This document shows, piece after piece, positions 1-9,443 of a stretch of 64,000 bases of DNA (within the stretch, counting starts at the first letter, position 1; the number at the start of each line of letters is the position of its first letter). This stretch comes from an uncultured Collinsella sp. (GTDB lineage Bacteria; Actinomycetota; Coriobacteriia; Coriobacteriales; Coriobacteriaceae). Location: assembly GCA_958354105.1 (NCBI GenBank), contig CATWVA010000001.1, forward strand, positions 124,001-188,000, written 5' to 3'. Under the pieces are notes generated by a model. It made no database searches. It was not told where the DNA came from and saw only the letters and a program-made list of their open reading frames with translations. The translations under genes and the position numbers were made by a program.

Positions 1-493
1 AAGCGTTTTCGGCAGTATCAACGGCGAAGGCGGGATTAGCCTTTACGCGGCGCTCACCCTCGATGTATTTGACGATTTGATCAATCGTCTGGTTGGCGTG
101 GCTCTTGAGCTTGCGCTCATAGAAGAAGAGGCCGAGCTTGCCGCGCGTGCCAGACGTGTTGCCACCCACACCCTGAAAATCCTCGGTATAGGTGAGCTCG
201 CAGGCACCATCGCCAGCAGGTGCAGCCTCATAGCGCATAGTATTGATGCCCGCCGCATACTGAAAACGGACCTCATAGAGACACGGGTAGTCAAAGTGCT
301 TGATTTTAACCTTGATCACCATGCCCTTGGCCTTGCCTTTTGCGGACTGGGCGCGCTTCTCGTACTTATAGCCGTTGAGCTTGTTGCGGCTGGGACGCTT
401 GCCCGTGGCGTTCTCGATATCCTGCATGATGGACCCCGCCAGAGCGTCAAAAAGCTCCTCCGGCGTCACCTTAAGCGTTTTGGCGAGCTGCAT
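1..493 (-). CDS. DUF3284 domain protein, 3' end beyond window
   Basis: The reading frame starts at an ATG at 493 and stays open to base 1, so the C-terminus lies outside the window. The visible 164 residues begin MQLAKTLKVTPEELFDAL and contain the pattern of aromatic and charged residues I associate with the DUF3284 family (for example GKLGLFFYERKLKS). The family has no established biochemical role; in Firmicutes it is often encoded near sugar PTS genes, but no PTS gene adjoins it here. It is on the same strand as addA/addB, separated from addA by a palindromic hairpin, so it may be independently transcribed. Identification is by recollection of the family pattern, so moderately sure. Confidence 0.6.
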   Translation of the reverse strand, partial: MQLAKTLKVTPEELFDALAGSIMQDIENATGKRPSRNKLNGYKYEKRAQSAKGKAKGMVIKVKIKHFDYPCLYEVRFQYAAGINTMRYEAAPAGDGACELTYTEDFQGVGGNTSGTRGKLGLFFYERKLKSHANQTIDQIVKYIEGERRVKANPAFAVDTAENA

Positions 494-554
494 GATGGCT
501 CCTTATTCGTTTGAACCGTTCGAGCCATTGTACCGCCCCAGGCTCTCCCATGCG

Positions 555-617
555 TTGCGGTGAAATGCGGACTGTTTGGCGGCTTTTTTGGCCAAAACAG
601 TCCGTATTCCACCGCAA
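555..617. repeat. Palindromic repeat, family P1 copy 1
   Basis: Two 23-nt arms (555-577 and 595-617) pair almost perfectly around a 17-nt centre. The arm begins TTGCGGTGAAAT and ends GGACTGTTT. A second copy of the same arm lies at 11683-11745. It sits directly after the addA stop codon and may end that transcript, although no strong T-run follows. Confidence 0.8.
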
Positions 618-628
618 GTTATTGAGGG

Positions 629-3600
629 CTAGAGGCTGTAGGTGACCACCTGAGGCTCGCACGGGTTGGCGAGGTCGACTTGCTCCACGCGGACGAACTT
701 GACGGTCACGGCCTCAAAGCCCGCCTTGTGCAAAACATCAGCGTAGACGCGCGCCTGCAGGGCGTGCTTCTCCTGCAGCTGTTCCGGCGTCTCGTCCGGC
801 GTGCCGCCCGTCTTGTAGTCGATGACCAGCGCGCATGACGAATCCGCTGGGTTCGTCGCCAAAGCATCGATGGCGCCCTCGGCATATGCACCGTAGCGGG
901 CAATGTCCTTGTCCTCACAGCCCAGCGAAAAGAACGGCACCTCGGCGCGAACGCACGGCCACGCGAGCAGGTCGGCACGAACAGCCGACTTGAGCCAGCG
1001 GTCCAGGGCAACGTCGAAGCGTTCGCGCTGCTCCGGCGTCAGGCGCCACAAGCGTGCCAGCGCATCGGCGCGCGCAGCGGGCAACGCGTCGGCACCCATC
1101 TCGATCAGCCACTGGCAGGCAGCATGGAACGCCGAGCCCAGCGCCATGGGGTTGCCGGCGGGCTCAACGGCGGCCACGTCTGCATCCGTCATCTCGGAAC
1201 CATCCGACTCCGCATCATCGCCAGCCTCGTCCATGGGCACATGCGCCTCGGCGGCACGGTCCTCGGACTCGGCATGCAGCGCCGCGGCAATTGACGAGTA
1301 GCTGTACGAATCGCGCTCCGGATACGGACAGGTGCCCATGCGCACGCCCACTGCCTGGGGATACACAAGCTCAAACGCATCGGGCTCGGGGTCGGCAGGA
1401 CCGGGAACGGCGGCGCGGGCATCTGCACCGGCACCCTCCGGCTCCGCATCGCCGCGGACAAGCCTGCCCTCGGCATCCAGCGAAGCGTTGGCCTCAAACG
1501 CCTGCTCGCCAAAGGAAAAGTCCGCCAGCGAGATGAGCTCGTAGTCGCCCGGCTGGGAGTTGTCGAACACCAGGTGGTCGGCATCGAGCTGCGGCATGTC
1601 CAGACTGTCGGTCGGCAGGATGCGGCGCAGCACGTCGTAGGTCAGATCCATCTCGACATCGAAGGTCGGCGCACACAGCTTGCCGCGGCTCACGCCGGCA
1701 TCCATCGCCAGAATGACCAACTCGCGCGCTCGCGTCATGGCGACGTAGAGCAAGCGGGCCCGCTCCTCGAGCGAGAGCCGCAGGTCATCGTTGCGCAGGC
1801 GAACGAATGCCTCGGCGGGAGAACCCGTCGCACAGACGTCCTCCATGAGCTCCGGCGGCAGCCACAGCGACGTGCCCTTGCCCTTAAACGCATGCTCAAA
1901 CTGCTTTTTGACGTCGTCGCCCTTCACAAAGGTTCCGTCGGCGAGCTTAACGCCGTCGAAGCGTGCCGGCAGCGCCACGACCTGCGCCCCGCCGTCGACG
2001 CGACCCATCTGTGCCGCACCGGACGATTTGCGCACGCCAAAACACTCGGCGACCGCCACGACCGGATATTCCAGACCCTTGGAGGCGTGCACCGTCATGA
2101 TGCGTACCGCGCCGTCGCCCTCCTCGTTGAGGGCACCCGGGGCTTCCTTGCCAGCCAAAAAGCGGTCGAAGGCCAGCGCGATGGAACGCGGCGAGTTGCC
2201 GAACTCGGCCTCCGCCTCGGCCACGGCGTCGAGCGCCTTGAGCACGTTGGCGGCAATGGCCTTGCCCTCGGGGCCGCGCTTCGCCAGTCGCACGAACCAG
2301 CCGGAAGCATTGACCACGTCGCGCGCGATGTTGGCGAACGAATCGCGGCCCACGCGACGGAGCGCATACCGCAGCACCTCGCGGGCGCGCGTCACGAGCG
2401 GCAAGTCTTGCAAACCCGGCACATCGGAATCGCTCATGATGCCCACGTCGATGTTGCGGCGCGAGGTTTCCCCCGTCTGGTCGTCCAGCTTGGTCGCCAG
2501 CGCCAGGAATTCCTGAGCGCCGAGCGCAAACATCGGTGAGGCCAGCAGCGGCATAAGACCCTGCGCCGTATCGGCCGGGTTAGCAAGCGCGCACACCAGG
2601 GCACGAACCGTTTGGACCTCGGCAGCCTGGGCAAAGACCGAACCGCCTGCGATCACGCAGTCGAGCCCCTGGTCGCGGAAGGCCTGGGCGTAGACGTCGG
2701 CGTTGGTCATGCGGCCCAGCAGCAGCACCATGCCGCCCTGGGGCTGGCCCGCTTTAACGAGCGCTTGGAACCGCTCCGCAATCGCACGAGCTTTCGCCTG
2801 CGTTCGCTCCTGGGTGCTGCCGCCGGCAACGAGCAGCGCCTGGCGGCGCGAAGCCTTTGCCTTGAGCTTGTCCTCGCGATCGTCACTCGGCTCAAGATCC
2901 AAGAACCCCTGCATCAAACCACCGGTATCGCCGTCAAAGACGCGTGCCACATAGCGCAGCACCTCGTCGTGGCTGCGGAAGTTGCGCACGAGCTTGACGA
3001 GCTCGCCGGCAGGGGCATCGGATGCGACGGAGGTCTCGGGCGCAGCAGAGGAGCCCACCTTGCGCTCCTGGCGACGGAACACCTCGACCTCTGCCCCACG
3101 AAAGCGATAGATGGACTGCTGCGCATCGCCCACGGTGCACAGCGCGCGCTCCCCCGCACCCGTCAGGTAACGGATCAAATCGACCTGCATCTGGTCGGTA
3201 TCCTGGAACTCGTCGATCATGACCATCTTAAAGCGTCCCTCATAGGCCGCTCGAATGGCCGGGTAGTCGCGCAGCGCCTCGTATGCCATGCGGAGCAGGT
3301 CGTTATTATCGAGGGCGGACTGGGCAACCTTCAGCGCGCGATACTCTGCCTCCACGGAACGGGCCAGGTCCACCAGCACATCGAGCGCCGGACCACCGCA
3401 GGCGAGCACGATATTGATAAACGTATCGGCGGCCTCGGCCTTGAGCAGCTCGATCCGCTCCTTAGGGAATGCCTTGCTCGCGCGCGGCATGGTACACGAC
3501 ATCATGAGTCGCGCCGCATCGACCATGGTCTTGCTGCTCGCCTCGAACGCATCGATGGCATCGAGCGCCGTCTGTGCCTTCTCGGTCGCGGCCTTACTCG

Positions 3601-4252
3601 CGCCCAACGCCGCGCGATAGGCATCGGCTAGCGCCGAGGTGTCGGCCTGGCCGCGTGCCACGCGCACATCGTCCATGCCGCCCGGCAGCTGGCTCGATAG
3701 CTCCAACAGATCGCGCACCAGGCCTTTGACGGTCGTGCCGGCGCCAAAGGGACCGCCCTCGCCCGCCATGGGATACCAGGCGTAGAGGGCCTTGAGCGAT
3801 GCCGCGAGCTCGGGGGCGGCATCGGGCGCCGTCGCGCGACCCAACACATGCTCAACAGCCTGATCCATGAGATCGTCGGTATCGGTGAGCACCGTAAACT
3901 CGGGATCGATGCCCAGCTCCAACGCGTGTGCGCGCAGGATACGAGAGCACATGCCGTGAATGGTCGAGATCCACGCATCGTCGACGGTCAGGGCCTCCTC
4001 GTCCATGCCCTCGTCGATGAGCGCGCGGCGCACGCGGTCACGGATCTCGGCCGCGGCATCTTTGGTAAAGGTAATGGCGAGCACCTGATCCAGATGCTCA
4101 ACGAACGGACCGGATTCGGGCGAGAGCGCGTAGACGATGCGGCGCGTGAGGGTAAAGGTCTTGCCCGAGCCGGCACCTGCCGAGACAAACAGCGGGCGGT
4201 CGAGCGTTTTGACGACTTGCAGTTGTTGCGGCATCAAAGTCGAAAGATCCAT
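629..4252 (-). CDS. addA: AddA-like UvrD-family helicase/exonuclease
   Basis: A 1207-residue superfamily 1 helicase with a C-terminal nuclease, matching the AddA subunit that resects double-strand breaks for RecA loading. Seen in order: Walker A SAGAGSGKT at residues 24-32, motif II DEFQDTD, motif III GDAQQSIYRFRGAE, motif V VRIMTVHASKGLEYPVV, motif VI LYVAMTRARELVI, and a PD-(D/E)XK-type nuclease motif ALVIDYKTGGTPDE near the C-terminus followed by a Q-containing stretch (KHALQARVYADVL). It begins three bases after the addB stop, so the two genes form an operon. The length is close to that of B. subtilis AddA. A RecB-like name is the main alternative; the addB-like partner favours AddA. Confidence 0.9.
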   Translation of the reverse strand: MDLSTLMPQQLQVVKTLDRPLFVSAGAGSGKTFTLTRRIVYALSPESGPFVEHLDQVLAITFTKDAAAEIRDRVRRALIDEGMDEEALTVDDAWISTIHGMCSRILRAHALELGIDPEFTVLTDTDDLMDQAVEHVLGRATAPDAAPELAASLKALYAWYPMAGEGGPFGAGTTVKGLVRDLLELSSQLPGGMDDVRVARGQADTSALADAYRAALGASKAATEKAQTALDAIDAFEASSKTMVDAARLMMSCTMPRASKAFPKERIELLKAEAADTFINIVLACGGPALDVLVDLARSVEAEYRALKVAQSALDNNDLLRMAYEALRDYPAIRAAYEGRFKMVMIDEFQDTDQMQVDLIRYLTGAGERALCTVGDAQQSIYRFRGAEVEVFRRQERKVGSSAAPETSVASDAPAGELVKLVRNFRSHDEVLRYVARVFDGDTGGLMQGFLDLEPSDDREDKLKAKASRRQALLVAGGSTQERTQAKARAIAERFQALVKAGQPQGGMVLLLGRMTNADVYAQAFRDQGLDCVIAGGSVFAQAAEVQTVRALVCALANPADTAQGLMPLLASPMFALGAQEFLALATKLDDQTGETSRRNIDVGIMSDSDVPGLQDLPLVTRAREVLRYALRRVGRDSFANIARDVVNASGWFVRLAKRGPEGKAIAANVLKALDAVAEAEAEFGNSPRSIALAFDRFLAGKEAPGALNEEGDGAVRIMTVHASKGLEYPVVAVAECFGVRKSSGAAQMGRVDGGAQVVALPARFDGVKLADGTFVKGDDVKKQFEHAFKGKGTSLWLPPELMEDVCATGSPAEAFVRLRNDDLRLSLEERARLLYVAMTRARELVILAMDAGVSRGKLCAPTFDVEMDLTYDVLRRILPTDSLDMPQLDADHLVFDNSQPGDYELISLADFSFGEQAFEANASLDAEGRLVRGDAEPEGAGADARAAVPGPADPEPDAFELVYPQAVGVRMGTCPYPERDSYSYSSIAAALHAESEDRAAEAHVPMDEAGDDAESDGSEMTDADVAAVEPAGNPMALGSAFHAACQWLIEMGADALPAARADALARLWRLTPEQRERFDVALDRWLKSAVRADLLAWPCVRAEVPFFSLGCEDKDIARYGAYAEGAIDALATNPADSSCALVIDYKTGGTPDETPEQLQEKHALQARVYADVLHKAGFEAVTVKFVRVEQVDLANPCEPQVVTYSL

Positions 4253-4255
4253 GGT

Positions 4256-7200
4256 CTACACGTCCCTCCTTACAAACGTTCCTTCGTGGTTATACGAGCA
4301 GCGCGCATGCGCGGCCTGAGCCGACGTCGGGTCGACGGCGGCAACGTTGCCTGCCTCGAGCTCGCGCAGACGCTCGGCAATGCCGGTCTCCACTCGATCG
4401 AGCAGCGCATCGAAGTCCATGCTGCCGCCCTCGCCGGGAAAGCCCTTCTTAAGCCCCGGGATGCGGCCGTCACCACGCTCTTCCTCAAGCAACTCGGCGC
4501 TCGCCGCACCGCGCAGCGCGGGCTTGCCACCCTTGGTCGAAAAATAGAGCGCCGCGCGGGTGTCCAGATCCAGCGCCCGGCGCATAGCCTGCGCATAGAT
4601 AAGCGTCTGGGTATGGGGCGGCAGCCAGCGCGGGTCGTCGATGGGGGCCTCGCCCGATTCCTCGTCGCGCACCGTGGGGTCGGCGAGCTTAAACTCCTCG
4701 ACACCCGAACGATGCTTGTAGTCGATTACCACGGCGCGATTCTCGGCATCCACATCCACGCGGTCGATGCGCCCGCCGAGCGGCCAACCGGCATACTCGA
4801 CCTGGAGCTCGTTGAACGCAAACTCCAGGTGGCGCGGAGCAAAGGGGGTGAGCGCCTCGGACTCGTAGGCAAGCACGCCCTCCAGCTGCGGCAAGATCTC
4901 GGCCACCTGGCGCTCCTCCACCGGGGAGAGCGGCACCAGCGGGCCTTCGGTACCGCGCTTGCCCGCATGCTCGGCCAGGGTCTCGGCAAAGACCTCGCGC
5001 AACAGCTCCTGCGCGCGCGGCAGATTCATGGGTGTCACGCGCTCCATGCCCTCCTGGGGCAGACGGGCATGCAAGTGTTCCAGCACGTCGTGGACAAAGT
5101 TGCCCTTCTCCATATTGCCAAAGCCAGCGTCGATCGATTGGGGCTTCACGCGGTACGAGACGAACCAGCATAGCGGGCAGGTCGAATAGGCCTCGATCTG
5201 CGAGGCAGACGTCAGGCGCGGCACCAGCGGCGCATCCTCGCCCTCGCCATCGCGACGGCGCAGGACCAGATACGGAATGGCTTCATCGCTCAGATGCTGA
5301 GGAGCTTCGCAGGTCACGCGCTCGCGCCTAAGACCTTCGCCTGCCGCGGGATCGAAGTCCCTTACGATATCGCCCTCGCCCACGCACTTCGCCTTGTCGG
5401 CGCCAACGGCCTTAGCGTCGTCAGCGGCCTTGTCGGCGTCAGCGGCCTTAGCATCGTTAGTGGCCTCGGCATGCGCCCGCAACTCGGTCCACACGGCAGC
5501 CGGGTAGCACTCGCGCGCCTGGCGATCGTGCGTCACGCGGGCAAGCGCAACCGGACCACGCGACGCTTGTATCGCGCGGCCAAAGCGTGCGCGCAGCAAG
5601 GCCGCAGGCTCAAGCGTCACACCGCTGCGATCTAACTCTGCCGTCAGCGTTGCCAGCGGGCCCTCCTCATGTGAGAGCGGATAACTGTCCAGGTCGACGT
5701 CGGCAAACAGCACGGCATCGTAGCTGCCGGGGCGCAGGGCCGCCGCATCGGCAAGCGAAGCAAAGCGAACCTGGGCGCGTGGCGCACGGTCAACCTCGTA
5801 GGTCTCGTAATCGTAGGCGGCGCTACGCTTGTCCACCTTGGTGCGAATGTCATCGAGCACGGGCACGGTCGCGGCCTGCGACACGTCGAGCGCACGGGCG
5901 CCATTCATAAGGATGTCGATGACGTGGCGCAGCAGGGCCACCTCCGCCTGGCGACGGGCCTGACCGTCGAGACCGCCAAGTGCGCGATCGGGCAGTGCCT
6001 CGGCAACGGCAAGCATGGCCTTGAGCGCCGTCACGGGTTTGTCGCGCCACAGCGCCTGGAACACGTCCGAGATCACGCACGGCACGTTCTTAAACCAGTT
6101 CTCGTCGCTCGCCGCTTTACGCGCGCCCCTCACCTGGCCCTGCACGCTCTGCAGCAGGCTCTTGACGCCCGCAGTGGTCTTGCTGCGCGACAGTCGCATA
6201 TTCTTGTCGAACGTGCGCGCGCTGGCGGCGTCGGCACCCGAAAGCGGGCTGTAAATCCAGTCGGTAAGCTCCGGAGCGGGCCACCACTCAGTCTTAGAAG
6301 CTGCCCCTTCGTCGGCGGCCTTCATACGCTCGATCAGGTTGGCGAGCGCCGTGAACTGCCTGCCCGCAATGGATTGGGAAAACGCCGTGAACTCGGCCGT
6401 CTCGGCAGCAACGTGGCGCGCCGCCAAACGAGCGGCAAGCTCGCCGAACAGCTGGGGTGCCCGGGCAGAAACAACGAGCACGCGTACGGGGTCGGCGGGT
6501 GTTGCAGCAACTTTATCGTCCTTGGACTCCTTGTGCGCTTTCACCAACTTATCGATGACGTCCGCATAAGCATGGGCACGGGCATGGGGGCCGGCGACCT
6601 CAATAAAGGCAGGCTGAGCAGCGGACTTGGAGGCAGTCTGGGGCGCGGCGGCGCCCTCCCCCAGCGGCGCGATCTCAAACAGCACACCGCGGACATCAAA
6701 TGCCGCGGCAAGCTCCTCGCGCATCGCCGCTTGCTCGCGGGCAAGCAGCACGACAACCTCTCCCCCGTTGTTTGCCACGGCGGACAGCAGCTCGAGCAGG
6801 CTATACGTAAATGACGTGACGCCGCGCACGCAAACGGCGCGGGCGCACCCCGGCAGGTTGTCGGCCAAAGCGCCGGCCATAATGTCAGCCGCCTCGCAGG
6901 GCTCGACCATATCTCGACGGTCCAAACCGCGCGCATAGGCGCACAAAAGTTCAAACACGCGAGCCTCGGCGTCGCTTTTGGGCTTGGGCTTGCAAACGTT
7001 GTCGCAGCAACGCTCGGTGCCTGTCCCTGCCACACCCGGCAGCACATCGCGAGCCATACGCGCGAGCATACGCACCGTGCCCTGGCTGCGCGAAAGCGGC
7101 TGCAGGTCGGCGTCGTCGAGGCGCGCTACCATGTCCGAAAACAGCATCTGGCGCTGCAGGTTGTCGACGAAACCGCGCCCGTCGCCCAAAAGCTCCCAAA

Positions 7201-7408
7201 GCGAGCGAAGCCACGATGTAGGCGTCTTGTAGTCAATACCCAGCGAAACGCCGGCTTCCGCCGCATCATGACGGCACAGGTCGAGCTCGGCAAACGTTGG
7301 CGCCAGCAGCACGGCACGCCCGTGGCGGGCAATAAGGTCGGCAAGCAGCGCCGCCTCGGCATCGCTCAAATCCGCGCCGGCGTTGGTGGTATAGATTCGA
7401 ACAGGCAT
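4256..7408 (-). CDS. addB: AddB-like PD-(D/E)XK nuclease subunit
   Basis: A 1050-residue protein, first gene of the addB-addA pair, with SD GGAGG just before its ATG. The C-terminal third carries a nuclease domain: YSTCPLCWF, then AVVIDYKHRSG with the catalytic D-x-K, then HTQTLIYAQAMRRAL. The N-terminus starts MPVRIYTTNAG and shows no GxxGxGKT Walker A, unlike typical AddB. The C-terminal end has one cysteine (ARCSYNHEGTF) rather than the C-x2-C-x5-C of the AddB iron-sulphur staple, so the cluster is probably absent. An Ala/Asp/Lys-rich segment of short tandem repeats lies around 5370-5470. Function by analogy: inactive helicase-like partner that recognises Chi-like sites and cuts one strand. 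Confidence 0.82.
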   Translation of the reverse strand: MPVRIYTTNAGADLSDAEAALLADLIARHGRAVLLAPTFAELDLCRHDAAEAGVSLGIDYKTPTSWLRSLWELLGDGRGFVDNLQRQMLFSDMVARLDDADLQPLSRSQGTVRMLARMARDVLPGVAGTGTERCCDNVCKPKPKSDAEARVFELLCAYARGLDRRDMVEPCEAADIMAGALADNLPGCARAVCVRGVTSFTYSLLELLSAVANNGGEVVVLLAREQAAMREELAAAFDVRGVLFEIAPLGEGAAAPQTASKSAAQPAFIEVAGPHARAHAYADVIDKLVKAHKESKDDKVAATPADPVRVLVVSARAPQLFGELAARLAARHVAAETAEFTAFSQSIAGRQFTALANLIERMKAADEGAASKTEWWPAPELTDWIYSPLSGADAASARTFDKNMRLSRSKTTAGVKSLLQSVQGQVRGARKAASDENWFKNVPCVISDVFQALWRDKPVTALKAMLAVAEALPDRALGGLDGQARRQAEVALLRHVIDILMNGARALDVSQAATVPVLDDIRTKVDKRSAAYDYETYEVDRAPRAQVRFASLADAAALRPGSYDAVLFADVDLDSYPLSHEEGPLATLTAELDRSGVTLEPAALLRARFGRAIQASRGPVALARVTHDRQARECYPAAVWTELRAHAEATNDAKAADADKAADDAKAVGADKAKCVGEGDIVRDFDPAAGEGLRRERVTCEAPQHLSDEAIPYLVLRRRDGEGEDAPLVPRLTSASQIEAYSTCPLCWFVSYRVKPQSIDAGFGNMEKGNFVHDVLEHLHARLPQEGMERVTPMNLPRAQELLREVFAETLAEHAGKRGTEGPLVPLSPVEERQVAEILPQLEGVLAYESEALTPFAPRHLEFAFNELQVEYAGWPLGGRIDRVDVDAENRAVVIDYKHRSGVEEFKLADPTVRDEESGEAPIDDPRWLPPHTQTLIYAQAMRRALDLDTRAALYFSTKGGKPALRGAASAELLEEERGDGRIPGLKKGFPGEGGSMDFDALLDRVETGIAERLRELEAGNVAAVDPTSAQAAHARCSYNHEGTFVRRDV

Positions 7409-7500
7409 GGTCCTCCACTCAAACCGTTCGCAATATTCAATGCTTCCATCCTACCCGCCCGCGCGGACAGATTTGCCCCACGCCAACAGATTTGACCCCT

Positions 7501-7569
7501 TGGAGACAGAGGAAAATGGATCACCGAGGAGGTCAGTCTAACCCAGTGATCCGTTTTCCTCCGTCCCCA
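7501..7569. repeat. Palindromic repeat, family P2
   Basis: Arms 7501-7523 and 7547-7569 are inverted copies with three mismatches. The right arm read on the minus strand starts TGGGGACGGAGGAAAACGG. Related fragments occur at about 19785-19808, 54987-55001 and 62470-62505, always in intergenic DNA. Confidence 0.65.
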
Positions 7570-7575
7570 AAGGAT

Positions 7576-7602
7576 CAAAAAACCGCCCCCGAAGGGACGG
7601 TT
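7576..7602 (-). terminator. Rho-independent terminator of yerC
   Basis: On the minus strand a GC stem AACCGTCCC...GGGGCGGTT is followed by a run of six T, 28 bases past the yerC stop codon. Confidence 0.8.
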
Positions 7603-7629
7603 CTGCGCAATTCGTTTGTTGCCGCTGGC

Positions 7630-7929
7630 CTACTCGCCATCCTCCAGCTTGATGAGGATCTTGCGATAGCCGCCGTACTCGCCGTTGAGTGCCTTGGACA
7701 CGCGGCTCACCGTAGTGGACGAAGCGCCGGTGCGGGCCTGAACCTCAACATAAGGCTCGCCCTCATCCAGATAACGCGCAACCTGCAGACGTTGCGAAAG
7801 ATCGCAGATCTCGCGCGGCGTGCAGATATCGGTCAAAAACGCCTGGATATCCTTCTCGTCATCCAAAAGACTAAATGCGTGGACCAGCTGCTTGACATCA
7901 GGCTTGTCAAACATGTTCTCGATATTCAT
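7630..7929 (-). CDS. yerC: TrpR-like regulator, YerC/YecD family
   Basis: A 99-residue protein with the TrpR-type helix-turn-helix. The recognition region reads TPREICDLSQRLQVARYL then GASSTTVSRVSKALN, which fits the YerC/YecD family. It is a DNA-binding regulator by family; its ligand and targets are not established. It is a single-gene unit with its own terminator. The start ATG at 7929 has only a weak SD, and an in-frame upstream extension exists, so the exact start is less certain than the identity. Confidence 0.88.
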   Translation of the reverse strand: MNIENMFDKPDVKQLVHAFSLLDDEKDIQAFLTDICTPREICDLSQRLQVARYLDEGEPYVEVQARTGASSTTVSRVSKALNGEYGGYRKILIKLEDGE

Positions 7930-8253
7930 CGATCACCGCCAAACCCGCCATAAGGCATCGAAGTTGATACTGACATCGGGCATCGTTCGCCCGTTCTATG
8001 CAATAGGGCAACGCCTGTGGCTTTTGCCCGTAGCAGTGTAGCACACCACCAAACTAAAGCGACAAGACTCTCTGCCAGCGGCGCGTTTTTCAGGACGAAC
8101 GCCGTTTTGAAACCGAATGCGCACGTAAGCTCCACGAATATCTGAGACAATGGGCGGCCGAACAAGGCGGCACACCCGAGCGGCCGTCCAAGCCGCCGCA
8201 GCAAACCGCTTCACGCGACACCGACGCACCCTGCGCAAGAAAGGATTCACACC
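7930..8253. other. Divergent intergenic region
   Basis: This 324-bp stretch separates divergent yerC and the holin-like gene and must hold both promoters. I see no convincing gene, repeat or strong consensus promoter in it; open frames here are not supported by ribosome binding sites. Confidence 0.5.
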
Positions 8254-8619
8254 ATGCGCTTTATGCTTAACTGGCTCTTTACCTCGATCGCCATCGCGAT
8301 TGCCACGTTCCTCGTCCCCGGCATCCAGCCCTTCGGTTTTGCCGAGGCCTGGGTCTGTTTCGCCTTCGTGGGACTGTTCCTGAACATCGTCGATTCGCTC
8401 GTCAAGCCGTTTCTGACGGTTATCTCGCTGCCGCTCACGATCATTACGCTGGGTATTTTTCAGCTCGTAGTCAACAGCTTTATGCTCGAGCTGGCCAGCT
8501 ATCTGTCGGTCAATCTGCTGGGCGCGGGTATCTCCATCGCCAGCTTTGGATCGGCCTTTATGGGCAGCATCCTGGTGTCCATCATGCGCAGCATCCTCGA
8601 CAGCATCGCCGAGGGCTAA
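8254..8619 (+). CDS. Four-TM phage holin family membrane protein
   Basis: A 121-residue integral membrane protein with about four hydrophobic helices. The sequence DSLVKPFLTVISLPLTIITLG is typical of PF04020 (Phage_holin_4_2, YvlD-like), a family widespread in bacterial chromosomes and generally not part of a phage. It starts after AAAGGATTCACACC and is followed at once by a strong terminator, so it is monocistronic. The function is unknown; in Bacillus relatives it belongs to envelope-stress operons. Confidence 0.85.
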   Translation: MRFMLNWLFTSIAIAIATFLVPGIQPFGFAEAWVCFAFVGLFLNIVDSLVKPFLTVISLPLTIITLGIFQLVVNSFMLELASYLSVNLLGAGISIASFGSAFMGSILVSIMRSILDSIAEG

Positions 8620-8660
8620 AACGGCCATTCCGGCCGCGCCCGTCTCAACAGCCCAAAACG

Positions 8661-8700
8661 AAGGCCGCCCATCACAAAAATGGGCGGCCTTCTTATTTGC
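8661..8700. terminator. Terminator hairpin after holin-like gene
   Basis: The 12-bp stem AAGGCCGCCCAT / ATGGGCGGCCTT with a short loop is followed by a T-rich tract on the plus strand. The A-run in the loop and AAAACG upstream could let it also work for the convergent Rrf2 gene. Confidence 0.85.
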
Positions 8701-8761
8701 CAAGTCTCAAAGGGCGAGAGAATCTGCCATTTCCACCCCGTCCCCAAATGGCAGGTGTGGG

Positions 8762-9190
8762 TTAGATGACGTAATCGTAGCCTTCGTTGGGAGCGACAAG
8801 TTGATCGAGCGTCACACCGTCGAGGTAGTCGTTGATAAGCTTGTCCAGGTTCTTCCACACGTCGAGCGTGGGGCACTCGTCAGAGCGCGAACAACCCTTG
8901 CAGTCGCCATCCAGGCAGGCGACCGGCGCCAGGCTGCCCTCGGTCAGGCGCAAGATCTCGCCCACCGTGTACTGCTCGGGCGGGCGCGTGAGCACATAGC
9001 CGCCGCCCTTGCCGCGCATGCCCGAGAGCATGTTGGCGCGCACGAGCGTAGCCAGAATATTCTCGAGGTACTTCTCCGAAATACCCTGACGCGCCGCAAT
9101 CTCTTTAAGCGGGATACGGCCTGTCGCCTGGTGCTCGGCCAGGTCGACCATAACGCGCAGGGCATATCTGCCCTTTGTGGAAACCAACAT
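8762..9190 (-). CDS. Rrf2-family regulator (IscR/CymR-like)
   Basis: A 142-residue winged-helix regulator. The N-terminus MLVSTKGRYALRVMVDLAEH and KEIAARQGISEKYLENIL are classic Rrf2. The C-terminal part has a cysteine cluster CLDGDCKGCSRSDEC that could bind a [2Fe-2S] cluster, as in IscR; CymR of Firmicutes lacks a cluster. It is divergent from cysK with a 253-bp gap, so it probably controls cysteine synthase and its own expression. Whether it senses iron-sulphur status or O-acetylserine through CysK cannot be decided from the sequence. Confidence 0.9.
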   Translation of the reverse strand: MLVSTKGRYALRVMVDLAEHQATGRIPLKEIAARQGISEKYLENILATLVRANMLSGMRGKGGGYVLTRPPEQYTVGEILRLTEGSLAPVACLDGDCKGCSRSDECPTLDVWKNLDKLINDYLDGVTLDQLVAPNEGYDYVI

Positions 9191-9443
9191 ATATATAGCT
9201 GCCTTTCGGTCTTTTAATTCGTAGAAATTCTAGCCGAAAAATTGGTTTTGAAAATACCTATTCCCGTCAAGATGGTTAATCGACTCGTAATAATCTTCTA
9301 TTTCCTATTGCGTTACTAGGCTTTACTGTCTACTATGCTTGCCAACAGCAAAACGAACAACCTATAAGGTTTGTGGGTTTCGCTGCCACACACACCGTAA
9401 AACCACACGGTATCCAGTCATTTGAACACTTTGGAGGTTCACC

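Noticed and set aside
8254..8619. Prophage because of a holin-family gene
   Set aside because: The family is common in bacterial chromosomes, and no phage structural or lysis genes are nearby.
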